Part shown: piece after piece, positions 12,879-20,107 of the stretch | Layout of the letters: each line of letters starts with the position of its first letter | Numbering within the stretch: the first letter of the stretch is position 1 | IMG/VR virus record: IMGVR_UViG_3300009408_000041 | Coordinates: 1 to 20,552 of that record | Direction: 5' to 3' (one strand) | Length of the DNA stretch: 20,552 bases | Source of the DNA: a virus | The notes under the pieces: generated by a model | Told to the model about the DNA's origin: nothing | The model's input: the letters and a program-made list of their open reading frames with translations, nothing else | Database searches by the model: none | Translations under genes and position numbers: made by a program

Positions 12879-14474
12879 AGAATTAATGGGTGCATCTTGA
12901 TCATCAATGATAGACATACCCATCAATTCAGCGGTAGAAAACCCATGAGCCATAATCTTGGTGAGTTCTTCAATATCGGTATCGCCATAATTCTCTAGCA
13001 ATTTATCTTGTAACTCTTCATACGACTCTGACTCGTCAACCAATGCTTTGATGTGATCAATCATGCTGGTCATGGGTTTTTGAGTTTCATCTTCTAGTTG
13101 TGGAATAAGCTCATCAATGACATTGACTTCTTTATCTGCTTCACCTTTTAAAGCGACCATTCCCATTAATGGTTCGCTTTTTGGTGCTTCGCTACCTTGC
13201 TTAATTTGAGTTGGTACCATCTTAAGCACTTCTTCATCGTCATCAGCTTCGGGGATCTGCAATCGCTCATGCATATGCTTCACGGGGATTCTCATGCCCA
13301 CACTGACAAGACCAGGAATAGCTTCTGAATAAAGCTTAATGTCTTCTGCTTGTTGGGTGATGAACTCGAACCTAGGGCAACGTCTTAAGCTGGTGATGGC
13401 TCCTGAGTTTAGAGCGAGTATTGGATAGACTAAATCTCGTGTGAGTGTTCTTGCTATTTGCTTTGCATCAGCTTCTTTTAAGTCATGGCGTACTTCATTA
13501 TGAACATTACCAAGGGCATTGGTACTGCTGGCTCCGTCTGCTTGGCTTGTTAATGTTCCGCCTAATATGGCTTTTGACTGTGTTTTTTCACACCAGTTGA
13601 TCATGGCCATGTAAGGATCTGATCCACCTTTGGCCGCTTCTTCAAACTCTATCATCATGCCTTCGGGGATTATGCCTGCTGCATTGTGGCCAATGTTCGT
13701 GACGGCTCTTAATAGGGTGCTTTTTTCATCGTCACTTGATCCGCTGGGATAAGTACCTAAGCGAAGTGGCAAACCATAGATTTCATTAAACTCTGCAAGA
13801 TCACGAATTGAATAGTTTTTGAATAAGAACGGCCATGCTAAAACACGGTGTAACCCTGCACGAGGTAAAAAGCCTGACGTGGCTTTGTGAACGTGACTGA
13901 TCCATGTGAATGGTTGAAGCTCTTCACCATTGAGACTGTTGTCTCTTAGGCGCAATTGGTCACGATCTGTTTGTAATACGGTAAACCAGCTGGGCGGCCT
14001 GTGGTCTATTTTTTGTGGTAGCCATTCATTGCCCCAACGTTCCCAAGTCATTTCTAAATTAGAGTAGGCATAACCGATGGCATCAGCCATATCTAAGATA
14101 ACATCACTCAAGTCAGTCATATCACCTATGATCTCTTGAGCCAGTTCTGTGGCTTTTTGTTCTGCTGTCGTGGCATTTCTTGGTGCTGTTATCATCCACT
14201 CTAAGCCAGATACCGCGCGTTTACGCTTGCCCATTTCAGCAAAGACATGACCGTCTTTTTCTTCTATGTCTGAAAATAGGTTGCACTGGTCTAGCATTTG
14301 GCCTTGTTCGGCTCCTTGCATAATGCGCGCAAGTTTACCCGGTGTTAATCCACGGCTTGGGTGGTTTTCAAACTCGGTGTGCAATGAGGCTAGGCGTGAT
14401 GTTTGTGGGTCTGCTGTTAGCTCTTGTTTTTTAAAGGGCTTGCCTGTGCTGTCTAATATTGTTGAGTGTTGCAT
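12873..14474 (-). CDS. Portal protein, DUF935 family (Mu gp29-like)
   Basis: The 533-residue protein shows the DUF935 pattern of Mu gp29: LTPGKLARIMQGAEQGQMLDQ near residue 45 (in the pieces LTPGKLARIM and EQGQM), HVFAEMGKRKRAVSGLEW, ADAIGYAYSNLEMTWER, RAGLHRVLAWPFLFKNYSIRDLAEF, EIYGLPLRLGTYPSG and the TLTSQADGASSTNALGNVH segment. It is the dodecameric ring through which DNA enters the head. Its ATG overlaps the terminase stop (TAATG). The C-terminal 130 residues are acidic and helical, as usual. Length is normal for the family. Confidence 0.95.
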   Translation of the reverse strand: MQHSTILDSTGKPFKKQELTADPQTSRLASLHTEFENHPSRGLTPGKLARIMQGAEQGQMLDQCNLFSDIEEKDGHVFAEMGKRKRAVSGLEWMITAPRNATTAEQKATELAQEIIGDMTDLSDVILDMADAIGYAYSNLEMTWERWGNEWLPQKIDHRPPSWFTVLQTDRDQLRLRDNSLNGEELQPFTWISHVHKATSGFLPRAGLHRVLAWPFLFKNYSIRDLAEFNEIYGLPLRLGTYPSGSSDDEKSTLLRAVTNIGHNAAGIIPEGMMIEFEEAAKGGSDPYMAMINWCEKTQSKAILGGTLTSQADGASSTNALGNVHNEVRHDLKEADAKQIARTLTRDLVYPILALNSGAITSLRRCPRFEFITQQAEDIKLYSEAIPGLVSVGMRIPVKHMHERLQIPEADDDEEVLKMVPTQIKQGSEAPKSEPLMGMVALKGEADKEVNVIDELIPQLEDETQKPMTSMIDHIKALVDESESYEELQDKLLENYGDTDIEELTKIMAHGFSTAELMGMSIIDDQDAPINSK

Positions 14475-16132
14475 TAATATGCTCCGCCTTTACCTATTGG
14501 GTAGTCGTATGAGTCGTTGTCGTCTGGGTTTTCATCCCATCGGCTTTGTTTGTCGGGTGCTGCTGTGTATTCGATGGCAGAGGATCGGTTGTTGGTGGCG
14601 AACCACATGAGTGCGCCTGTGATTGCACTATCACCATGTCGCACTAAGTCGGCATCTTTTAAGTCTTTGCGCTCTAGTTTTGGGATCATGGGTATTCCGT
14701 CTATTAAGGTGACGGCTCTATGGTCTTCTAGAATGTTTTCATCTTTGGGTATCTCTAACGAACCATCTTCAAAAGCATCCACATAAGAACGCATGTTTTC
14801 GGCATACCATTTACGGCTTAAGGTGACTTGATGAATGCGGTGGTGGCCAAATTTATCTGCTGTGTATTCTGCAATGGTTTGTCCTGGTCCCGTGGCATCT
14901 ATTGCGCCACTTCTAAAATTGGGTAGGCCTGCAATCATTGCCCAAAGGATTTGTTCTTGTTGGCGTGTGGGCACGTTGTTTAGCTCGATAGCAAAAGGCA
15001 CAATACGTTTTAGCAGCGGTGTTAAATAAGCTGGCCACATGACAGTAAAGTGACGATGACGCGCAAAGTCCATTCCAAAGAAGTGTTGTCGGTCTTTTAA
15101 AAGGGTCTTTAATACGGGTGTTAAATGGCGTTTAATCCAGTCTTCACACCATCGTTCTCGTTCAATCGTTGGCTTGCTGGCAAAGTTATCCGATAACGTT
15201 AGCCTAAGAACTGGCCTTTCTTCAGGCATTGCATTTTCTACCCAAATGCTTGGGATCGCTACGCCTGAACCATCACGAGGGATTGCATCTAGCTCTTCGC
15301 GCATGGCTGCTTTACGTGGGCCATAGGAATTACGGAATCCGTTATACCATTTCTTTTTGCCCTCTTTTGTGGGTTTTTCACCCTTCATTAAACACACTCT
15401 AGCATACAGACCATTAGCTACAGCATCGTCAAAGGTGCAGCGATAAACGGCTGCTGTGTCTGCATAATAGCCAGCTTCTATATCTTTTTTAAGCAGGTTA
15501 AAGGGGTTTCCTTTACCTCGGTGTGTTGAGATTATTCTGATCTTACCGCCCCATGCGAGCAAGGCTGTGGCATTTTCTAATAGCTTACCTACATCGGCAT
15601 GCAATGCTGCTTCATCAATAACAACGATGCCCTGCAAACCATTAACACTATTGGGGTTTGATGACATACCAATAATGCGGTGACCACTGGCAAAACGAAT
15701 GCGGTAACTGGTTATTTGTTTCGTATTGCCTTCTTCATCTTGGTCTTCAAATAAGAACTGTTCAATACTAGAGACACCAGTGCCTTGAGCTTTTGCAATG
15801 AGCTTGGCAAACTTGGCACAATAGCCTATGAACTCTAAGCTCTTTTCTTTTGTGTCTGCCATATAAAAAATATTGTCACCACCAGCTGATTTACGGCTGG
15901 CGGCTATAATGGTGTCACCTAATGCCTCGGCAAATGTAATACCTGTTCGACGGCCTTTAGAGCATAGCTTGATACCTGTGTCTAAGCTGATCCATTCAGC
16001 TTGGTGCTTCATCAGCAAGCCTTGATCTAACAAGTCTATGTCTGTGCGAATATCACGCGCACGTGCTGGCAATTCATCCCAGTCTATGGTTCGTTGGGTA
16101 TCGGCTAATGGTTTAAGTGTTTCTTCAGACAT
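14474..16132 (-). CDS. Terminase large subunit (Mu gp28-like)
   Basis: The 552-residue protein has the ATPase and nuclease parts of the family. A Walker-A-like SKGRRTG lies at residues 58-64, Walker B GIVVIDEAAL has D173-E174, and ISTHRGKGNPF follows near 201-211. The nuclease half contains FFGMDFARHRH (D355), GAIDATGPGQTIAEYTADKFG in two pieces (D412, GQTIAEY) and a late D-S-A-I-T-G-A-L. It cleaves and pumps DNA into the prohead; in Mu-like phages packaging runs from the integrated end by headful. It starts 6 nt after the small terminase stop. Confidence 0.95.
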   Translation of the reverse strand: MSEETLKPLADTQRTIDWDELPARARDIRTDIDLLDQGLLMKHQAEWISLDTGIKLCSKGRRTGITFAEALGDTIIAASRKSAGGDNIFYMADTKEKSLEFIGYCAKFAKLIAKAQGTGVSSIEQFLFEDQDEEGNTKQITSYRIRFASGHRIIGMSSNPNSVNGLQGIVVIDEAALHADVGKLLENATALLAWGGKIRIISTHRGKGNPFNLLKKDIEAGYYADTAAVYRCTFDDAVANGLYARVCLMKGEKPTKEGKKKWYNGFRNSYGPRKAAMREELDAIPRDGSGVAIPSIWVENAMPEERPVLRLTLSDNFASKPTIERERWCEDWIKRHLTPVLKTLLKDRQHFFGMDFARHRHFTVMWPAYLTPLLKRIVPFAIELNNVPTRQQEQILWAMIAGLPNFRSGAIDATGPGQTIAEYTADKFGHHRIHQVTLSRKWYAENMRSYVDAFEDGSLEIPKDENILEDHRAVTLIDGIPMIPKLERKDLKDADLVRHGDSAITGALMWFATNNRSSAIEYTAAPDKQSRWDENPDDNDSYDYPIGKGGAY

Positions 16133-16138
16133 GATGCA

Positions 16139-16987
16139 TTACATGCCTTTTAAGAATTGCTCACGCCAAAAACGTGCTTGATCACTGCCTAGGCCAGCGG
16201 CTACGGCGGCATCTTCACCGACTGTGGCGGCTTCTTCTATGGTTTTGCATCTCGCTTGTTGTTCTATTTTCTGCTTTTCAGCATCAGCAAAACCTTTTCC
16301 TAAGCTCGGTAATGCTTTAACAAGTCCAGCCAATGAATCATTGCCTTCGTTATATTTACCATTTTCAATCGCATCTAAAACAGCGGTAACACTCACGCCT
16401 AATGCACCTTGCATAATCATGGGTGCATCAGTGCCAAAAACAGCGGCTAAGCTTTTAGCTTGTTCTGCACGTTCTTTATATTTAGCCACTCGTGCTTTTA
16501 ACTGTTTACCATAACGGCCAAGGCTAGAGCGTGTAATGCCTAAGCCTTGTTCTTTAAGCATTTTTATTAAACCATCGTAATCACTAAAGCTTCTTTCAAT
16601 GAGCTTTTGGTCGATCCATTCACGGGTTTCAATCGGTAGCTTATCTACTTTTGATACTCGACCATTGTAATTGGGTGGTAGTTTTGGTGGCTCGTAACTC
16701 GGTTGGTAAATCGCTAAGCTATGATCATCTTCTGATTGCAGCCACATTTCACCATCATCTGTTATCGATGCAGCTAACCATTCACTATCATTCACTTGTA
16801 CTACTTGTACGAGTTGCTGCATGGCTAAATAATCAATGGCATCACGTACTTTGTTGATGGTTGGTGCTAGTTCTGCATCACGTAATAGATGATTTAAAAG
16901 ACCAGTTTCACCCATTGGTAAGGGTGCATTGTGAGCTAGGGTTTGAAGTACTCTAAGTCTTCTAAGTTTTGATAAGTGACTAGGCAT
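16139..16987 (-). CDS. Fusion of gp26-like winged-helix protein and gp27-like small terminase (DUF3486)
   Basis: Residues 1-95 have a winged-helix pattern (LRRLRVLQTLAHNAPLPM, LRDAELAPTINKVRDAIDYL, MQQLVQVVQV, WLAASITDDGEMWL) that corresponds to the roughly 100-residue protein normally encoded separately just upstream (VpaChn25_0724 type). Residues from about 105 to 282 are DUF3486: RVSKVDKLPIETREWIDQKL, FSDYDGLIKMLKEQGLGITRSS and LGRYGKQLK, followed by helices. DUF3486 is the likely DNA-recognition small terminase subunit of Mu-like phages. The single frame is continuous with no sign of an assembly shift. It overlaps the upstream gene by 8 nt. Confidence 0.85.
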   Translation of the reverse strand: MPSHLSKLRRLRVLQTLAHNAPLPMGETGLLNHLLRDAELAPTINKVRDAIDYLAMQQLVQVVQVNDSEWLAASITDDGEMWLQSEDDHSLAIYQPSYEPPKLPPNYNGRVSKVDKLPIETREWIDQKLIERSFSDYDGLIKMLKEQGLGITRSSLGRYGKQLKARVAKYKERAEQAKSLAAVFGTDAPMIMQGALGVSVTAVLDAIENGKYNEGNDSLAGLVKALPSLGKGFADAEKQKIEQQARCKTIEEAATVGEDAAVAAGLGSDQARFWREQFLKGM

Positions 16988-17414
16988 CTTTTTTCTCTAA
17001 TGCATGTTTGATATCTTTTACTAGCCCTGCAATTTGGCTTTCTTGCATGCTTCTCATTGCGCCAATGGATTGATTTAAGTCTTTTGCTATGCCACCAACG
17101 CGGCTATGCAAACTATCCAGTTTATGATCAATAGAGCCTTCAAGTTTTTCTATGGTATTTTCGAGCTTTTCAATTTGGCTAATTCTCGCATCGCCTTTGA
17201 CCATCTCTTCTCGTGTGACTCTAATCAGCTGTTCTATGACGCGTAATTTTTCTGAGTGACGTTTTAACTGTGCAGATTGATCACTGAGTTTTTGATCTTG
17301 TATCGAGTTAATTTCTGATTTACGTTTGTCGTTTCGTGAGATGATCCATTTATAAAAACCAAATAAAAAGGTTAGTACAGCCAGTCCTACCGCAATCTTA
17401 GTGCCTAAGTCCAT
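16980..17414 (-). CDS. Membrane-anchored coiled-coil protein, DUF2730-like (Mu gp25 place)
   Basis: The 144-residue protein has one N-terminal membrane helix (residues about 7-25, IAVGLAVLTFLFGFYKWII) followed by a long charged coiled coil (SAQLKRHSEKLRVIEQL, ISQIEKLENTIEKLEGSID). This is the architecture of DUF2730 proteins, which lie between the DksA-like and gp26-like genes in Mu-like phages. Function is unknown; a spanin-like or membrane-linked packaging role has no direct support. AGGAG lies 11 nt upstream of the ATG. Confidence 0.65.
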   Translation of the reverse strand: MDLGTKIAVGLAVLTFLFGFYKWIISRNDKRKSEINSIQDQKLSDQSAQLKRHSEKLRVIEQLIRVTREEMVKGDARISQIEKLENTIEKLEGSIDHKLDSLHSRVGGIAKDLNQSIGAMRSMQESQIAGLVKDIKHALEKKDA

Positions 17415-17428
17415 TGCTCTGTTATCTC

Positions 17429-17713
17429 CTAATTGTCTTGGCCACGGATGGCTTGATATCTTGGGCGGGCTGGATGCCCAGAAAGATGTTTTTGTTTGTT
17501 TTCTAATGCTTCTTTACAAGGGACGCAGCGTGCAGCTTTAGGCTCTATGTCTAAGCGTTGTTGTGGCAACAAATCACCGCAATCAAGGCAAACAATGCGC
17601 CCATTTTCATCAAGTTTTTGTTTTGGAAATTGAGAGCCATTGATCGTCTTATCAATCGATAACTCTCTAAATTGCATCTCAACATCTTTAGCTCGGTCTA
17701 AATCATCAGCCAT
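17429..17713 (-). CDS. TraR/DksA-type C4 zinc finger protein
   Basis: The start is ATG 17713, in a TAATG overlap with the previous gene and with AAGGACC upstream; a TTG two codons earlier is less likely. The 94-residue product has the four-cysteine finger C-L-D-C-G then R-C-V-P-C-K-E-A-L-E (near residues 42-70), typical of phage TraR/DksA homologues. DksA and TraR bind in the RNA polymerase secondary channel; short phage members may adjust host transcription late in infection. The N-terminus is short and lacks a long coiled coil, as in TraR. It is a standard gene at this position in Mu-like phages. Confidence 0.88.
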   Translation of the reverse strand: MADDLDRAKDVEMQFRELSIDKTINGSQFPKQKLDENGRIVCLDCGDLLPQQRLDIEPKAARCVPCKEALENKQKHLSGHPARPRYQAIRGQDN

Positions 17714-18072
17714 TAGCAATGGTCCTTATCAAATTCGTTTAGGTGTTTGCAAATAAACACGGCAAAGCTATAACGCCAACGAATAAGCCAAGGACTGAAT
17801 GTACGTGGTTGTAAACGTTTATAGCGTTTCATTCGGCCTGTGACTAACTCGCCCAATGTTTTGGGTGGATCTAAAAAAGCAAAGCTGATAATGATATTCA
17901 CCCACCAATCGGCAATGACAAACACGATGGCAAATAAGATAAACAAAGGTCGAATAAACCAATGGTGTGATAAACCATGCTTGCGTATCCATCTTAAAAA
18001 CGTGAATAAAAAGGCGTAAAAAACAAACAGTAACGCCAGTGCTTTTGCGGTTAATAATAAATAATCAATCAT
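17713..18072 (-). CDS. Phage membrane protein, two predicted membrane helices
   Basis: The 119-residue protein has hydrophobic segments at about residues 4-27 (LLLTAKALALLFVFYAFLF) and 40-66 (RPLFILFAIVFVIADWWV and following), with a basic cytoplasmic-type C-terminal half ending FDKDHC. AAGGAC precedes the ATG. It follows the holin, so it may help lysis (second holin, antiholin or pinholin regulator), but I do not recognise a named family. The C-terminus stop overlaps the DksA-like start by one base. Confidence 0.6.
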   Translation of the reverse strand: MIDYLLLTAKALALLFVFYAFLFTFLRWIRKHGLSHHWFIRPLFILFAIVFVIADWWVNIIISFAFLDPPKTLGELVTGRMKRYKRLQPRTFSPWLIRWRYSFAVFICKHLNEFDKDHC

Positions 18073-18087
18073 GGTTTTGTCCTTGGG

Positions 18088-18510
18088 TTACTTTTGCTTA
18101 AGTGATTTAGTGACTTTTTCGATGCCGCGACTGCCGAAGTAGGCAATGGTCATGGTGTAGAGCAGGCCTTCTATAACGGGGATGTAAGCTTCATTAATGA
18201 CAAAGCCACCTAGGTTGCCATCGAATAACACCAAGCCTGCAAACAGCACCAAAACAAAACCATAAGCCACAGGGCGCACTAAGCGCGTTACGTTGTGTTC
18301 GTTATCACTTTGCCAGCGTTTTGTTATTTCTTGGTCATAACTGGCTTGGGCTTTTAATTGCTCAGTTTTAAAGGCGTTCATCTCTTGCTCAACTTTTAGC
18401 TTAAGTTGCAAACGCTCTTCATCACTGGTGACTAAGCTGTCAATGGCATTGCCCAACGACTTGACGACTTTGCTGGCTCCGGTGCTGAATAAATCACTTA
18501 ACCAAGCCAT
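18088..18510 (-). CDS. Holin, GTA/3TM-holin-like
   Basis: I start this at ATG 18510 (MAWLSDLFSTGASKV), which has AAGGGGC upstream and lies just past the endolysin stop; a longer frame to 18606 would run into the endolysin gene and add unrelated residues. The 140-residue product has an amphipathic N-terminus, a charged helix (SDEERLQLKLKVEQEM), then NVTRLVRPVAYGFVLVLFAG and a second hydrophobic helix (IPVIEGLLYTMTIAYFG). This is the pattern of the phage holin family related to the gene transfer agent 3TM holin. It would form the lesion that releases the endolysin. Confidence 0.8.
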   Translation of the reverse strand: MAWLSDLFSTGASKVVKSLGNAIDSLVTSDEERLQLKLKVEQEMNAFKTEQLKAQASYDQEITKRWQSDNEHNVTRLVRPVAYGFVLVLFAGLVLFDGNLGGFVINEAYIPVIEGLLYTMTIAYFGSRGIEKVTKSLKQK

Positions 18511-18511
18511 C

Positions 18512-18877
18512 TTATCTATGCCCCTTATAAAAAACAGAGTAGTGGTTTCCGTCTTTAAACTGTCCGCCCCAAGAAAATAAAGGATGTAACGATTCCCAAT
18601 ATTCACCCAAAAATAAATGGTCTGATGTGTCTGTTAAATAATTGCCGTCTTTAAATAAATTAAGGTCAATGGCAAGTCGTCGCTTGTGATTACTTTCTTG
18701 TCGGCCATAGCCTTTTTGCTCTGCCGTTGTGCCGAACACACGAGAATCACGAAAGCCATCACCCAGTGTTAGTTCATAACCATTGACATAGGCATACTGA
18801 ATTAACAGGGGTAAAAAGCGCATGAATAGGCGCTGGGTTTCACCGAGTGATAATTTGTTTTTAATTGATTTTTCCAT
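18512..18877 (-). CDS. M15-family peptidoglycan endopeptidase (endolysin)
   Basis: The 121-residue protein has the M15 (VanY/D-Ala-D-Ala carboxypeptidase-like) motifs: GFRDSRVFG, then SNHKRRLAIDLNLF with H and D seven apart, and WGGQFKDGNHYSV with the second metal-binding His. Such single-domain enzymes cut peptide stems of murein. There is no signal peptide, so release depends on the adjacent holin. The ATG has no Shine-Dalgarno and is 37 nt from the palindrome, as for the other late operon first genes. Confidence 0.88.
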   Translation of the reverse strand: MEKSIKNKLSLGETQRLFMRFLPLLIQYAYVNGYELTLGDGFRDSRVFGTTAEQKGYGRQESNHKRRLAIDLNLFKDGNYLTDTSDHLFLGEYWESLHPLFSWGGQFKDGNHYSVFYKGHR

Positions 18878-18888
18878 AGCGCCAGTGT

Positions 18889-18928
18889 GCTATGAAAGGT
18901 GTTTAGTTTGACTCGGAAGGGGCTTCCG
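18889..18928 (-). promoter_or_regulatory. Putative late promoter for the lysis-packaging module (Mu Plys analogue)
   Basis: The most symmetric of the three palindromes, CGGAAG-GGG-CTTCCG (18914-18928), lies upstream of the endolysin gene. On the minus strand it is followed by GAGTCA, matching GGGTCA in the other two. The -10 is less clear here: CATAGC (18889-18894) is a weak candidate and is 5 nt closer than in the other two. The distance of palindrome to ATG is the same as at the I gene. Confidence 0.6.
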
Positions 18929-18952
18929 TGGTGAAGGGGTAGCTGTTATATT
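18914..18952 (+). promoter_or_regulatory. Possible divergent promoter for the lipoprotein gene
   Basis: On the plus strand the palindrome is followed by GTGGTG and TATATT at 18947-18952, nearly the same layout as at 10276-10315. The lipoprotein ATG lies 77 nt further on, and the orphan gene ATG lies 69 nt beyond its box. No good -35 hexamer is present. Confidence 0.4.
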
Positions 18953-19029
18953 ACGATACAGGTATCAGGGATTGGATGCAATTTCTTGATGTTTTTTGAA
19001 TAAAAAGCAAGGCAAACCACGGAGGTTAC

Positions 19030-19767
19030 ATGCTTAAATCACTTTCTATTTTATTTCTTTCTTCGATTTTTATCTTTTCATTATCGAGTTGTGCAAAAGG
19101 CCCGACAACTGTAAAAGAACTTACCGCACCTTTAAATCGTATATTCGCGAAAGAAACTCATATTATATCACCCAAAAGAAACACTATTGCTAAACGCACT
19201 ATTGGTGAAAAACTAATACTATCATTTCGTCAATATGAGAGTGAAGGCATTGACATTAAAACGGATATTAAAGTTGCAGGGAAATATAGAGGGTATGATA
19301 AATTATATTCCCTAGAAAAAGGTAAATTTAGTTTAAGGTATAAAACAGATAAGGGTAATTTTTATGTCCCTAATAAATCTATGTTGGAAATAACAGGTTC
19401 AGGAGAAAACACATCATTAGATGGCGGTTTATATATTAACAATAATACTGATCAATATATTTATTTTGTTATTAAAGGAAAATACTATTATCAGCAACTA
19501 GTTAATAAAATTACTTATGAGCAGACAATTGTCTCTAATATTATTCCAAATCAGTTTCAACAAACTTTAGTCTATAACGGTACTGTTAAAGGCATTGTAT
19601 CGCTTAACTATCAAGAGTTTAAAGGAAAGATGAAACGTGACGCATTCTCTCAAGATATAAAATATGATTTAGCTGAAGGGAATATCATTCAATATAAAAA
19701 TGCAAAAATTGAGGTGATTGAAGCTAAGAGTAATTCCATTACTTATAAAGTATTAAACCCGTTTTAA
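19030..19767 (+). CDS. Predicted outer membrane lipoprotein, accessory (moron) gene
   Basis: GGAGG lies 5 nt before the ATG. The 245-residue product begins with two basic/polar residues, a hydrophobic core (ILFLSSIFIFSL) and a lipobox LSSC with Cys21, followed by A at +2, so it should be lipidated and sent to the outer membrane. The rest is rich in Lys, Tyr, Asn and Ile and looks β-stranded; I do not recognise a family. The gene is clearly more AT-rich by eye than the phage genes around it, is on the opposite strand and ends at a REP-like hairpin. It is a candidate lysogenic conversion gene, for instance in surface change or exclusion of superinfecting phage. Confidence 0.82.
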   Translation: MLKSLSILFLSSIFIFSLSSCAKGPTTVKELTAPLNRIFAKETHIISPKRNTIAKRTIGEKLILSFRQYESEGIDIKTDIKVAGKYRGYDKLYSLEKGKFSLRYKTDKGNFYVPNKSMLEITGSGENTSLDGGLYINNNTDQYIYFVIKGKYYYQQLVNKITYEQTIVSNIIPNQFQQTLVYNGTVKGIVSLNYQEFKGKMKRDAFSQDIKYDLAEGNIIQYKNAKIEVIEAKSNSITYKVLNPF

Positions 19768-19779
19768 ATAACCAAGTAG

Positions 19780-19806
19780 GTCGGGTTAGCGTTAGCGTAA
19801 CCCGAC
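19780..19806. terminator. REP-like hairpin between convergent genes
   Basis: GTCGGGTTA (19780-19788) pairs perfectly with TAACCCGAC (19798-19806) around GCGTTAGCG. The sequence GTAGGTCGGGTTAGCG is of a type found as dispersed intergenic repeats in many gammaproteobacterial genomes. It lies between the lipoprotein stop and the stop of the convergent small gene, where it may end both transcripts; there is no long T-tract. Confidence 0.65.
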
Positions 19807-19812
19807 ACTGGC

Positions 19813-20010
19813 TTAAGCCTGCTTAATCGCAAGCTCCAATTGCTCCCTCGCTTTATTATATTCCGTTTGCAAAAAATACATCGCACTGGCCAGCTTGTCA
19901 CGATTCACACAATGCAAATCATCACTGGGACTCATTAAATCCGTGATCACTTCCCAACAGGCGGCTATTTCGTCTTGGCGGTCTATGGCCGCTAAAATAG
20001 CGGGGTTCAC
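19813..20010 (-). CDS. Small phage protein of unknown function, 65 aa
   Basis: The start is GTG 20010 with AGGAG 8 nt upstream, supplied by the dispersed repeat. The product is acidic to neutral and helical (MNPAILAAIDRQDEIAACW, YFLQTEYNKAREQLELAIK) with no recognised motif. It lies between the KilA-N gene and the lysis region and converges with the lipoprotein gene. It may be a small phage early/middle protein. Confidence 0.55.
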   Translation of the reverse strand: MNPAILAAIDRQDEIAACWEVITDLMSPSDDLHCVNRDKLASAMYFLQTEYNKAREQLELAIKQA

Positions 20011-20012
20011 GA

Positions 20013-20044
20013 CAATTGCTCCTGCATTGTTCGCATGACCGCCA
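20013..20044. repeat. Dispersed 32-bp repeat, intergenic copy
   Basis: It differs from 1503-1534 at 2 of 32 positions. On the minus strand it contains the AGGAG used by the 65-residue gene. Similarity continues at its flanks, including the CCACCA/TGGCGG arm next to it and the GTGAACC after it (GTGAGCC in the other copy). Confidence 0.8.
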
Positions 20045-20107
20045 CGTATGGTGGAAATTCAGAAGAATTGTTTGGAACAATTCCTGTGACCCACATCCCT
20101 GTGGCTC
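20045..20107. repeat. Cluster of short hairpins after the KilA-N gene
   Basis: Between the KilA-N gene stop and the 32-bp repeat lie GAATTGTT-TGG-AACAATTC (20065-20083, eight perfect pairs) and CCACA-TCCC-TGTGG (20091-20104). With the adjacent 32-bp repeat they look like one modular palindromic element. The eight-pair hairpin may also terminate the regulator transcript. Confidence 0.65.

Noticed and set aside
14266-14610. Plus-strand open frame across the portal-terminase border
   Set aside because: Both strands' evidence favours the minus-strand portal and terminase; the plus product is low in complexity, with scattered Cys and Trp.
18511-18606. Longer N-terminus for the holin (start at 18606)
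   Set aside because: It overlaps the endolysin gene in another frame and has no ribosome binding site; ATG 18510 has a good one and gives the family-typical start.
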